From a virus: a stretch of DNA of 26,496 nucleotides. The stretch spans positions 1 through 26,496 of IMG/VR virus record IMGVR_UViG_3300027708_000262; one strand, written 5' to 3'. The notes beneath the pieces were generated by a model. It saw nothing but the letters and a program-made list of their open reading frames with translations, had not been told where the DNA came from and did not search any database. Positions 8,631 to 15,262 of the stretch are shown one piece after another (position 1 is the stretch's first letter; each line of letters begins with the position of its first letter). A program made the position numbers and the translations under genes.

Positions 8631-9361
8631 TATCGGCCCTTCTTGTCTTTCATTCTGTCTGGCAGAATAAGGTTGGATTGCTTCTCTACGCCAGCAAAAA
8701 ATGCTCCGTAGTAATGTTCATCAAATGAGAATCGTTTCATGTGCTGGACGGTTGCCCCTGTGTCACACCATACTTCGATTCCTGCCTTGCCACAAAGAGC
8801 AAAGAAATATATATCTTCCCCGATAAAAGTCTTTTCACTCCCAGCCTCCAAGAACATTGAAGTATCGGGTATTGCTTCAATAATCTTATCGACCACACTA
8901 CGGTGCATTAGGACAAACCCCATACCAGCAGCATCTACTCTCATGAACTTATTCTTTGGCATTGGATGAACTGGATTAATACCAATTCCACCATTAGCCT
9001 GTTCTGTAAAATTAAATATTGTAGGAAGCGGAACCATTAAAGGTTCTTCTGGATTTTTTGTAGTAAAATAAACACCAGTAACAATTGGGTGTTTATCTTT
9101 ATCTTTCTTATTCCAAAGGCGAAGGAACTTCTCTGGGCTGATTACAACATCTGAGTCAACCCAGAGAAGCCACTCTGCTTTGTTCTTCTCATACCAATGG
9201 CGGATAACATACTCACGTTGGCGAGCAATCTGATTGCCGCAACTTCGTAAGGTTTGTTCAAACTTGATACCAGATTCTAACAAGACATTTGTAATGCCAT
9301 GCATGAATTTGCCATCTACATTTCCATTGTCGCACCAGGCGATTGATACTGTCTCTTGCAT
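8630..9361 (-). CDS. Glycosyltransferase, GT-A fold (family 2-like)
   Basis: 243 residues. The N-terminal beta-alpha-beta start (SIAWCDNGNVDGKF) leads to the nucleotide-sugar region ending in WLLWVDSDVV, where Asp69-Ser-Asp71 is the metal-binding DxD. Further motifs are RVDAAGMGFVLMHR (141-154), GEDIYFF (181-187, catalytic-base-like Glu-Asp) and a late His-x-Lys (207-209). These fit GT-A inverting transferases. No membrane segment or signal peptide is visible. It is embedded between virion genes in the late operon, so it probably acts in the host cytoplasm on a virion protein or on host wall sugars. The start is preceded by TAGGGGACA, as at two other late genes. Confidence 0.78.
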   Translation of the reverse strand: MQETVSIAWCDNGNVDGKFMHGITNVLLESGIKFEQTLRSCGNQIARQREYVIRHWYEKNKAEWLLWVDSDVVISPEKFLRLWNKKDKDKHPIVTGVYFTTKNPEEPLMVPLPTIFNFTEQANGGIGINPVHPMPKNKFMRVDAAGMGFVLMHRSVVDKIIEAIPDTSMFLEAGSEKTFIGEDIYFFALCGKAGIEVWCDTGATVQHMKRFSFDEHYYGAFFAGVEKQSNLILPDRMKDKKGR

Positions 9362-9382
9362 TTGTCCCCTACTTTCGTTACT

Positions 9383-9520
9383 TTACTTTTGGCTCATTCG
9401 TGGTGCTTGTACAAATGCTGGAAGAACCTTTGGTTTTCCTTCTGGCTTATGTAAAGGCGTAATCTTTGAATGGTCTTTTGCTGCTTTGCGAATTGGCTTC
9501 TTGATATTTACAATTGGCAT
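9383..9520 (-). CDS. Small basic protein, 45 aa
   Basis: 45 residues, from an ATG at 9518-9520 to a TAA at 9383-9385, with AGGAG-like upstream sequence (CTAGGAGATAAA). The product begins MPIVNIKKPIRKAAKDHSKI and ends APRMSQK, rich in Lys, Arg and Pro with almost no acidic residues. I recognise no family. It is the last of five consecutive short basic genes before the glycosyltransferase and is probably a virion or DNA-associated peptide. Confidence 0.6.
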   Translation of the reverse strand: MPIVNIKKPIRKAAKDHSKITPLHKPEGKPKVLPAFVQAPRMSQK

Positions 9521-9532
9521 TTTATCTCCTAG

Positions 9533-9670
9533 TTATTTACTACGTGTATCTGGTTGAGTTGGTGGAACTACAGTCGCTGCTCCACGACGAAGTGGAGGTT
9601 TGACTGCTGTCTTAGCAGGAGAAATTCTCTTGCCTGTAACTTTAGATTTTACTACTTTGACTTTTTTCAT
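9533..9670 (-). CDS. Small basic protein, 45 aa
   Basis: 45 residues, ATG at 9668-9670 and TAA at 9533-9535. It begins MKKVKVVKSKVTGKRISPAK and ends PPTQPDTRSK: a strongly Lys/Arg-rich N-terminal half with a Pro/Thr-rich tail. The ATG overlaps the stop of the upstream small gene by one base (9670). No family is recognised. Conservation of tight overlaps through this group argues that these short frames are translated. Confidence 0.6.
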   Translation of the reverse strand: MKKVKVVKSKVTGKRISPAKTAVKPPLRRGAATVVPPTQPDTRSK

Positions 9671-9852
9671 TACTTGCCCTTCTTCTTAACTACTCCAGAA
9701 ATTTTCTTTAAACGAGGATTTGCTTTAACCGCTGCTGGTGAAGCCTTGCGAGCACCTGCCGCTAGGATTGCTCCTGCTGCCTGTGTAGAAATTCCTTGTT
9801 TCTTTGCAATTTCTTTTTGAACTACTTTAAAACCACGATGTGCTTTTTTCAT
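9670..9852 (-). CDS. Small Lys/Ala-rich protein, 60 aa
   Basis: 60 residues. It begins MKKAHRGFKVVQKEIAKKQG, then ISTQAAGAILAAGARKAS (about 21-38), and ends with ANPRLKKISGVVKKKGK. The Lys-x-Gly-Val-Ser-x-x-Ala-Ala-Gly-Ala-Ile-Leu-Ala-x-x-Ala-Arg-Lys-Ala-Ser pattern is one I have seen in short proteins of aquatic phages, with no known function. It looks like a short amphipathic helix-turn-helix with a cationic tail, suited to binding nucleic acid. It overlaps the upstream gene by 4 bases (ATGA) and the next by one base. Confidence 0.7.
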   Translation of the reverse strand: MKKAHRGFKVVQKEIAKKQGISTQAAGAILAAGARKASPAAVKANPRLKKISGVVKKKGK

Positions 9853-10025
9853 TTTTTATTTACTCCTGCTGTAGTTCTTGTAGAAGGAATACTAAGTCCT
9901 GGGTATTTATCATTAAGTGCTTTACGTGCTGCGGCATCAGACTGAGCCATGCCTTTAGGTGAAATTTGACGTTGGTATTCTGCAATTGCTGCAGAACCTG
10001 TCAATGGTTTCTTGGGTGCAGCCAT
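9849..10025 (-). CDS. Small basic protein, 58 aa
   Basis: 58 residues, ATG at 10023-10025 and TGA at 9849-9851 overlapping the next ATG (ATGA). The product begins MAAPKKPLTGSAAIAEYQRQ, continues ISPKGMAQSDAAARKALNDK, and ends TTAGVNKK. It is short enough to be missed by length-based gene calls, but the start and stop both fit the tight coupling of its neighbours. The central part is helical. No family is recognised. Confidence 0.62.
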   Translation of the reverse strand: MAAPKKPLTGSAAIAEYQRQISPKGMAQSDAAARKALNDKYPGLSIPSTRTTAGVNKK

Positions 10026-10214
10026 TTACTTCTTCTTACCCATCTTCTTCATTGCTGCTTTCTTCATAGGCATCTCTTTTTGAGACTTGGCCTTTTTGCC
10101 AGCAACTACATCCTTGATGCCCATCTTTGCTTCCTTGGCGCGCATCTTGGCAGGCTCGCTTGATTCGTGCTTAGCCATTGCTTTAGCCGACTTGTACATT
10201 TCTATTTTAGCCAT
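10026..10214 (-). CDS. Small Lys-rich (histone-tail-like) protein, 62 aa
   Basis: 62 residues with about one third lysine, plus many Ala and Met. It begins MAKIEMYKSAKAMAKHESSE and ends MKKAAMKKMGKKK. This low-complexity Lys/Ala/Met composition resembles DNA-condensing or histone-H1-tail-like peptides and the basic core peptides of some virions. It overlaps the stop of the upstream gene by one base at 10214. Function is inferred from composition only. Confidence 0.7.
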   Translation of the reverse strand: MAKIEMYKSAKAMAKHESSEPAKMRAKEAKMGIKDVVAGKKAKSQKEMPMKKAAMKKMGKKK

Positions 10215-10525
10215 TATATTTGTCCTATTTCTTTCATGACCTCTGCGGTCTTGGATGTGATATTACCAGCCTTGGGCATAGTATCTGCGTTATACGCCTT
10301 GCCCAAAGTTTCTGATGCCTGGTGCGCTTGCTCAATGTGACGCATTGTTGTACCTGCTGGCTGTATACCTTGTGCTCTTGCATCTCGATATGCTGCCAAT
10401 TCTGCGTTCCACTTTTTATCGGGTATATCTCTTTTTGCATCTCCCGCATTCATCTGTAATGTCATAGCCTTGCAGCCAAAACATCCTTCGACGAATTGGG
10501 GATGTGCTTCCCAATGGTATGCCAT
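10214..10525 (-). CDS. Conserved actinophage head-region protein (Cys-x-x-Cys, ~103 aa)
   Basis: I choose the internal ATG at 10523-10525 (product MAYHWEAHPQFVEGCFGCK...) because TAGGGGACA lies just upstream and because the frame upstream runs into the previous gene. The protein has His and Cys residues (HWEAHP, CFGCK) in its first 20 residues, possibly a metal site, then NAGDAKRDIPDKKW and a helical AAYRDARAQGIQPAGTTMRHIEQA segment. It ends VMKEIGQI. I know closely similar proteins in many actinobacteriophages, placed near the capsid genes, without a proven function. It slightly overlaps the following small basic gene. An ATG at 10573 would add 16 residues. Confidence 0.72.
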   Translation of the reverse strand: MAYHWEAHPQFVEGCFGCKAMTLQMNAGDAKRDIPDKKWNAELAAYRDARAQGIQPAGTTMRHIEQAHQASETLGKAYNADTMPKAGNITSKTAEVMKEIGQI

Positions 10526-10532
10526 ATGTCCC

Positions 10533-10802
10533 CTACTGTGCTGTAAAGTTACTCTCTGTAACCCCAACTCCACCTGCTATTAAAGCAGCCTTTATTGTAT
10601 CATTCACGGTGTGCCGATGGCCACCAAGATAGAATTCATCGTATGCATTTAAGTCTGAATCTACTCCATAGCGTACCTGGGAGTATACACCACCACTCTT
10701 AATAATAGTGATTCCTTTTTTCAGTCTATAGAAGTAAAAGAGGCGGTGCTTTCCCGCTGGTCCTTCTTCGACAGTTGGTGTATCAAATGTCCAGTTTGCC
10801 AT
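10533..10802 (-). CDS. Conserved small head/connector-region protein, ~89 aa
   Basis: The start chosen is the ATG at 10800-10802 (MANWTFDTPTVEEGPAGKHR) because AAGGAGAAC lies at ideal spacing; an upstream ATG at 10823 has no such site. The pattern is W-x-F/Y...P-x-VEEGPAG-x-H-x-LF-x-x-YRL-x-x-G...V-x-x-x-RYG, then YDEFYLGGHRHTVND and a C-terminal AALIAGGVGVTESNF. I recognise it as a family common just downstream of the capsid gene in actinobacteriophages, with no assigned function that I know. It is the first gene after the major capsid protein and an intergenic hairpin. Confidence 0.72.
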   Translation of the reverse strand: MANWTFDTPTVEEGPAGKHRLFYFYRLKKGITIIKSGGVYSQVRYGVDSDLNAYDEFYLGGHRHTVNDTIKAALIAGGVGVTESNFTAQ

Positions 10803-10832
10803 TGTTCTCCTTAATAACCTCACCCCGAAGGC

Positions 10833-10850
10833 ACAGAGACGAATCCCTGT
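10833..10850 (-). other. UUCG-loop hairpin between capsid gene and next gene
   Basis: On the transcribed strand ACAGGGA-TTCG-TCTCTGT forms a 7-pair stem (one G-U) with a UUCG tetraloop, 19 bases after the capsid stop. It can be extended by a U-G and a G-C pair. No U-run follows, so it is not a standard terminator; it may be an RNA-stability or attenuation element that keeps capsid expression above that of downstream genes. Confidence 0.5.
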
Positions 10851-10868
10851 ACCCCAGAGTCAACCAAC

Positions 10869-11825
10869 TTAGGAAGCGATTGATGAGCCTGATTCAATGC
10901 GGTATAGTGCCTCTTCGCGGTAGCGAGCAAAGCCAAGTACGCCGTACCAACCCATTGGGCGGTGACGCATCAACTTGTCAACTACTGGTCCGATGACTAC
11001 GTGTGGCTCTTCTGCAACGGCTTCCGCAAATGCTTGCTGTCCAGCAATGATTGTGCGGTAGTTACGTGCAGATGAAGCGCCATCTGTAGCATTGTAAAGA
11101 CGTGGGGACTCTACGAAGAACGCGCCTTCGTATGTTCCAATTTCGCCAGCCCAGATGCGGTCCTGTGAGGAACCGTATTGGTTTGGGAGCAACCAACCTG
11201 AAGAGCCAGTCTCGGCGCGTAGGTCATGTGAAACTTCTGGGTGGATACCAGCCCAGTAGAGTGAACCCTTACGTGCAACAGACTTGCCAGAGCGCAACTT
11301 AGCAACGGCCTTGCGGACGTTAGCAGAAGAAAGTGTTGCAGCAGCAGTGATTGTTGCAGTTGAGGTTGCAGTTGAACCTGAGTAGATTACGTTGGTGCCT
11401 TGACGCAATACGTTCATTGCGACAGCATCAATTGAATCTGCAAGGTTGAATGCGATGATGTTAGCGATTGCTGGGTCTACATCAGCAAGGCTGAAGAGTT
11501 CCAACGCACGTGTAACGAGAACTGAGTTACCATACTCTGCAAGAGTGATGGTTACAGAAGTTGGTGTAGAGAGTGCCAAAGCATCTGGGTCTACATCTTC
11601 TGTAAGAGCAGTTGTTGTTGCTGTAAGGTCAACGTAGCGTTGTAGAACGACTGTTGAACCTGGGATTGCTTGCTTTGCAGGACGCTTATCTGCGACAGAA
11701 CGAATAAGTGGTTCTGAACGGAGAGCGAACTCCAGAAGACGGTCATATGCCTTCTGAACTAGACCTGCGCCACCTGCAGTACCTCCGAGAGTGGAAGAAC
11801 CTGTAGTTGTATAGGCATTAGCCAT
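10869..11825 (-). CDS. Major capsid protein (HK97-fold, N4-gp56-like family)
   Basis: 318 residues. The N-terminus is flexible and Gly/Thr-rich (residues 1-22). It is followed by a helix, then SVADKRPAKQAIPGSTVVLQ (about 43-62), RYVDLTATTTALTEDVDPDA, and the VTITLAEYGNSVLVTRALELFSLADVDPAI region (about 91-121). The C-terminus includes IGPVVDKLMRHRPMGWYGVLGFARYREEALYRIES. These blocks match my memory of the N4-gp56 type major capsid family, which has the HK97 fold. Length is normal for a capsid subunit without a large delta domain. Position directly after the scaffold gene and an almost perfect ribosome site support the call. No long N-terminal prodomain is visible, so the scaffold is probably the separate upstream protein. 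Confidence 0.88.
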   Translation of the reverse strand: MANAYTTTGSSTLGGTAGGAGLVQKAYDRLLEFALRSEPLIRSVADKRPAKQAIPGSTVVLQRYVDLTATTTALTEDVDPDALALSTPTSVTITLAEYGNSVLVTRALELFSLADVDPAIANIIAFNLADSIDAVAMNVLRQGTNVIYSGSTATSTATITAAATLSSANVRKAVAKLRSGKSVARKGSLYWAGIHPEVSHDLRAETGSSGWLLPNQYGSSQDRIWAGEIGTYEGAFFVESPRLYNATDGASSARNYRTIIAGQQAFAEAVAEEPHVVIGPVVDKLMRHRPMGWYGVLGFARYREEALYRIESGSSIAS

Positions 11826-11829
11826 GTTG

Positions 11830-11837
11830 TCACCTCC
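11830..11837 (-). promoter_or_regulatory. Very strong ribosome-binding site of the capsid gene
   Basis: GGAGGTGA on the coding strand, with GGAGG 7 bases from the ATG at 11825. It matches eight bases of the 16S 3'-end complement and is the strongest Shine-Dalgarno in the window, in line with the need for hundreds of capsid subunits per particle. Confidence 0.85.
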
Positions 11838-11859
11838 AAGTGACTATGAACGGATATTA

Positions 11860-12339
11860 TTATTGAGCGTTGTTAATCATAGCAATGATGTCTTCAACAC
11901 TTTGCGCGTTGCTTAACTCTTGCTCGAGATTCATTGCTCGGTCAGGCGTGATTGCACCCTGAGTTACCATGTCCTGTTGCCGTAAGGCAGCACGGTCAAT
12001 GGTATCTTGTTCTGGTGCTTCCTGAGTAGTACTAAGTCCAAATAAATCTCCATTGTCATCGAGCCAGTTATTAACCGACTCTTCAGTAATGTCGTCTATA
12101 TCTTTGAGAATTAATCTTACTGCTTTAGGATTCACACCCTTTTTTTCTAGGACATCCTTGACTGTACGCTCACGCTGCGACTTGGAAAGTCCCTCAAGTT
12201 GCTCAGTGAGTTCTTTGATACGCTTTTCATCGTTGCGCTTGGCTTTCCGTAACTTCTTTAGTAAGTCACTTCCATCCATCTGCACTTCGTTGTCGGTATC
12301 TTGGTCGTCTTCGTCATCATCCCAGTAGTTGTTGCTCAT
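11860..12339 (-). CDS. Capsid scaffolding protein
   Basis: I choose the ATG at 12337-12339 (MSNNYWDDDEDDQDTDN) preceded by AAGGGTGG; an upstream ATG at 12372 would add a basic stretch of 11 residues atypical of the family. About 159 residues: a very acidic N-terminus (about 6-20), a charged helix or coiled coil (DLLKKLRKAKRNDEKRIKELTEQL, about 25-50), a middle segment (VNPKAVRLILKDIDDITEESVNNWL) and a helical C-terminus (QSVEDIIAMINNAQ). This is the usual layout of scaffolding proteins directly preceding the major capsid gene. It probably drives procapsid assembly and is then removed, possibly by the Ntn-hydrolase encoded upstream. Confidence 0.83.
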   Translation of the reverse strand: MSNNYWDDDEDDQDTDNEVQMDGSDLLKKLRKAKRNDEKRIKELTEQLEGLSKSQRERTVKDVLEKKGVNPKAVRLILKDIDDITEESVNNWLDDNGDLFGLSTTQEAPEQDTIDRAALRQQDMVTQGAITPDRAMNLEQELSNAQSVEDIIAMINNAQ

Positions 12340-12393
12340 AGCAACCACCCTTCTATTCGTTGTTAGTCGCAAGCCACAATTGCTGCTCGGGGA

Positions 12394-12475
12394 AGCAGGT
12401 CGGCTCTTGCTACCAGTCTAGTACGCTACATGAGGCTGGTGGGTTCATGTAGGATTCTGTTAGAACTGACCTGCT
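12394..12475 (-). other. Structured intergenic RNA element upstream of scaffold and capsid genes
   Basis: An 8-base closing stem (12394-12401 AGCAGGTC with 12468-12475 GACCTGCT) encloses a second perfect 8-base stem (12426-12433 CTACATGA with 12445-12452 TCATGTAG, 11-base loop) and a small TTCT/AGAA stem (12455-12458 with 12462-12465). The 82-base fold overlaps the last codons of the upstream gene and lies in the only sizeable gap (120 bases) of the late operon, just before the scaffold-capsid pair. It is not a tRNA (no T-arm or 7-base anticodon loop). It could be a processing site, a promoter-proximal leader or a stability element. Confidence 0.5.
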
Positions 12476-13635
12476 GAAGATTGCTTATTCAGATAGCCAG
12501 TAGAGAAGGCACCCTTTGCGGTACCAGATGCGCCACTAAAAGTTCCTGCTTCAGTAGCAGCAAGTTTTTGGCGCTTACGTTGAGCAGATGCAAGACCATT
12601 AAAGACTTCTTGTTCTGCATCAGATTGTCCATAACCAGGTTGAGTGCCATAAATTTGGCTAAGTTTTTCAGCACCTGGAAGAATATCGGCAATGGTAGAG
12701 TAACCCTTTTGGGCTTGTGCCTCGGTGATGCCTTGTGCGGCAAGTTGCTCTGCCGTTGCTACGCCAGGTTCCATACCCTGTACTCTTGCAGCATTTCCAA
12801 TTTCTGCTGCAGATACTTGGCGTTGAATCTTCTGGAAGTTGGCTGCAGGGTCAAGTACGTAACCAACCAAGTCTGTCTGACCAATTCCGTAGTAATCACG
12901 GAGAGTCTTTGCAGTTCCTGGGTCTGCATTCTGCACACGCTGTACTGCAGTCTGCACACGGTTGGATAACTCGGTGGCTGATATATCATTTGCAATGAAT
13001 TGTGAAACATACTGGTCATTATCAAATTGATTTAATCCGTATGCGCGAAGCACTTGACGATAGTTATCTTCTAAATTTAGGTACTCGGCTGGAGATAGAA
13101 CCTGAAGGTTATTCTTTTTGCGAGTCTCATTAGCGCTGAAACGCTGTTGATATTCTGGAGTCTCCTGCAATTGGAGAGTGATTGTTGCATCAGTTGCGCC
13201 ATCAATGGCAAGTTGCTGAATCTTTGTAGCAAGACCGCTAAGACCATAACTAGCAAAACGAGACTTTAATACGTCAATAGAACTTGCTCTATCTTTAGCA
13301 TCTTGTATTGTTTTATTTTGCGCAGCAATATCAGTTGCAGATAGACCCGCACTCAATGGATTTGCTGGTAGTTTTGCTTTTTCCTCTGCTGCCATGCGTG
13401 CTGCTTTTTCTTCTGCAAGCGCATCTTCAAGTGCTTTAATTCTTTTTGCAGTCTCAGGGTCTCCAGTTGATGGAGTGCCTGTCGCTACCTTTGTTTCAGG
13501 TGTTGATGGAAGTTCAGGATTAATGGGGATATACTGACCACCAGTTTTGGTGTAGGTTGGTGAGTCTGAGTTCTCTACTGCAGGGTCATTAATTGGGATA
13601 TACTGCCCGCCAACATACTTATATGATGATGCCAT
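12460..13635 (-). CDS. Probable internal virion protein with repeated GGQYIPIN motif
   Basis: I choose the ATG at 13633-13635 (MASSYKYVGGQYIPIN) because it overlaps the upstream stop as TAATG; five residues longer is possible. About 391 residues. The octapeptide GGQYIPIN occurs twice in the first 40 residues. Next come a Pro/Thr linker, a charged coiled coil (KRIKALEDALAEEKAARMAAEEKAK, about 65-90) and a long helical region with the segments ETPEYQQRFSANE and LSPAEYLNLEDNYRQVLRAYGL. It ends in a Gly/Ala/Ser-rich tail. Position behind the giant protein and before the scaffold is consistent with an internal or ejected virion protein. I recall similar EYQQRF...EYL..ED.YRQVLR segments in other phages, but no proven function. 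Confidence 0.6.
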   Translation of the reverse strand: MASSYKYVGGQYIPINDPAVENSDSPTYTKTGGQYIPINPELPSTPETKVATGTPSTGDPETAKRIKALEDALAEEKAARMAAEEKAKLPANPLSAGLSATDIAAQNKTIQDAKDRASSIDVLKSRFASYGLSGLATKIQQLAIDGATDATITLQLQETPEYQQRFSANETRKKNNLQVLSPAEYLNLEDNYRQVLRAYGLNQFDNDQYVSQFIANDISATELSNRVQTAVQRVQNADPGTAKTLRDYYGIGQTDLVGYVLDPAANFQKIQRQVSAAEIGNAARVQGMEPGVATAEQLAAQGITEAQAQKGYSTIADILPGAEKLSQIYGTQPGYGQSDAEQEVFNGLASAQRKRQKLAATEAGTFSGASGTAKGAFSTGYLNKQSSAGQF

Positions 13636-14495
13636 TATACGATACCCCAATCTCTACCAACTTTTAATGTTAACGAATCAAGAGTATCACGTGCATTGTT
13701 TGTATACTGCCATGCTGGGTCAGACTTAACAGTTTTTTCTACCATCCATTGTGGCATAACTGCTGGCTTACCAGTAGTTGGGTCATTATACTGTGCAATG
13801 CGACGAATACGAGGGTCATCAAAGGTTAATGTATTAGGGTCAATCTCTAGATACTTAGCATATGTCTGGATAACATTGGATGCTTGTGCATCTAAACCAA
13901 TTCCTTTGGCAAATCCATCGGCGTATGCTGGATATGCGCTAGAAGCAAGGTTAACAATTTCTTTTTTGATGTCTTCTTCTGTGGTATCTCCAGCAAATAG
14001 AGACTTTGATTTGGCATCCCAGTACGAATTGCTAAGAAGGCTTGCAACTCCATAGGAATTTGCTGCACCTTTGAGAGCATCAATTGATGTTGCAGCCGTT
14101 CCGCCAGTAACTTTGATGTTACTTGCTGCAGCACCTAGAAGGTCATCTAATTGGCTATCGCCTAAACCCTTGTTATAGGCATCCTTGACTTGAAGTTCTA
14201 CGCCAGGTGTCCATTGTACGCCTGCAGCAATTAATCTATCTTTAGTTTTACTTACATAAGAATCTAAATCTTGTGCATATACGCCTGGTTGCTGAACCTG
14301 AGCAGTTTTACGCTGGCGAGCAGTTGCATTGTTGTTCTTATAAAAGTCAGACTGCAGAACTGCGGCTTTGAATCCAGCAGTATCTCCATTAAGATAAGCG
14401 GTCCATGCCTCAGTTAATTTAGGGTCTGTCTTTGAGAGGGCTAGAACCCAACTTAATTCATCAACAATAGTCGATGTATCTGAAATAGCAGCCAC
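13635..14495 (-). CDS. Probable internal virion protein
   Basis: 286 residues, mostly helical and soluble, with no membrane segment. Recognisable pieces are LTEAWTAYLNGDTAGFKAAV (about 27-46), SDFYKNNNATARQRKT (about 49-64), and a C-terminal WMVEKTVKSDPAWQYTNNAR (about 250-269) followed by a short LDSLTLKVGRDWGIV end. Its middle (SYVSKTKDRLIAAGVQWTPG...DAYNKGLGDSQLDDLL) resembles helical segments of its downstream neighbour, so the two may be related or partner proteins. Both ends overlap neighbours by one base (14495, 13635), making it part of a four-gene translationally coupled block with the giant protein. Confidence 0.6.
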   Translation of the reverse strand: MAAISDTSTIVDELSWVLALSKTDPKLTEAWTAYLNGDTAGFKAAVLQSDFYKNNNATARQRKTAQVQQPGVYAQDLDSYVSKTKDRLIAAGVQWTPGVELQVKDAYNKGLGDSQLDDLLGAAASNIKVTGGTAATSIDALKGAANSYGVASLLSNSYWDAKSKSLFAGDTTEEDIKKEIVNLASSAYPAYADGFAKGIGLDAQASNVIQTYAKYLEIDPNTLTFDDPRIRRIAQYNDPTTGKPAVMPQWMVEKTVKSDPAWQYTNNARDTLDSLTLKVGRDWGIV

Positions 14496-15262
14496 TACAT
14501 ACCACCACCTAACACACTATTGAGGTCTTTGGAAAATGATAATGCTTTGTTTCTTTGGTATGCCTCTGGGTTTGCTGCCTTTAACTGTTCTTCAATTTTC
14601 GCTTGAGCAGATGCCTGAGAGAATCCAGGAGTTTGTGTTGAGACATTTTCCTTCTGCTTAGTCTTTGGATTGATTACTTCCTTTGTTGTAGTCAAAGTTC
14701 CTGCATCAACCATAGGTTTAATCTTGGCAAGTTGCATTTTTAATTCATCTGCAGTGGCATCGCGACCTAAGGCAGATTGATATGCATTGTTTGCAATAGT
14801 CTCGAGGTCTTTTTTCTGGTATTGATACACAGAGCGTGACGGCAAATTTGGTGCCTGTGCGGAGGAAGTGCCAAGTCCTGGAACATAATCCTCATTCAAC
14901 AAAGAAATTAATTTATTGTAGTCGTTTCCAGATTTAGAAGCAATGCTAACTAATTCAGGTTCACTCATAAAAAGTTTATTAATTGTGTCTTTGGAGGCAT
15001 CAACTTTCTTGCCTCTTGCTTTAAGAAGTTTACCAATGACTGCAGCCTGTGCTGGGTCTTTTGTAATAGATTCTATAAATGATACAGACTGACCTTGAGT
15101 ACCAATTACCTTGCTTAAGCCTTTAGCCTTAAGGATTTCATTAATTGCATCAACTAATCCATCACCAGTGCTTGCAGGCTTTTGAAGAGCGTTACTTGGA
15201 GTACTAGGAATTGAGGTAGATTTTTCATAGTTACCAGCACCAACTACGTCAGTTTTTCTCAT
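14495..15262 (-). CDS. Probable internal virion protein
   Basis: 255 residues, helical with Ser/Thr/Pro-rich N-terminus. The segment ETIANNAYQSALGRDATADELKMQLAKI (about 152-179) contains the ALGRDxTxxEL pattern found in several phage internal or structural proteins. It is followed by a Lys-rich, Thr-rich stretch and a helical C-terminus ending SVLGGGM. Its ATG overlaps the stop of the giant protein by 4 bases (ATGA). It is the second member of the block giant protein, this gene, 286-aa gene, 391-aa gene. Role by context: component of the ejected or internal complex. Confidence 0.58.
   Translation of the reverse strand: MRKTDVVGAGNYEKSTSIPSTPSNALQKPASTGDGLVDAINEILKAKGLSKVIGTQGQSVSFIESITKDPAQAAVIGKLLKARGKKVDASKDTINKLFMSEPELVSIASKSGNDYNKLISLLNEDYVPGLGTSSAQAPNLPSRSVYQYQKKDLETIANNAYQSALGRDATADELKMQLAKIKPMVDAGTLTTTKEVINPKTKQKENVSTQTPGFSQASAQAKIEEQLKAANPEAYQRNKALSFSKDLNSVLGGGM

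Noticed and set aside
12394-12475. tRNA gene
   Set aside because: The closing stem suggests an acceptor stem, but there is no GGTTC-type T-arm, D-arm or 7-base anticodon loop on either strand.
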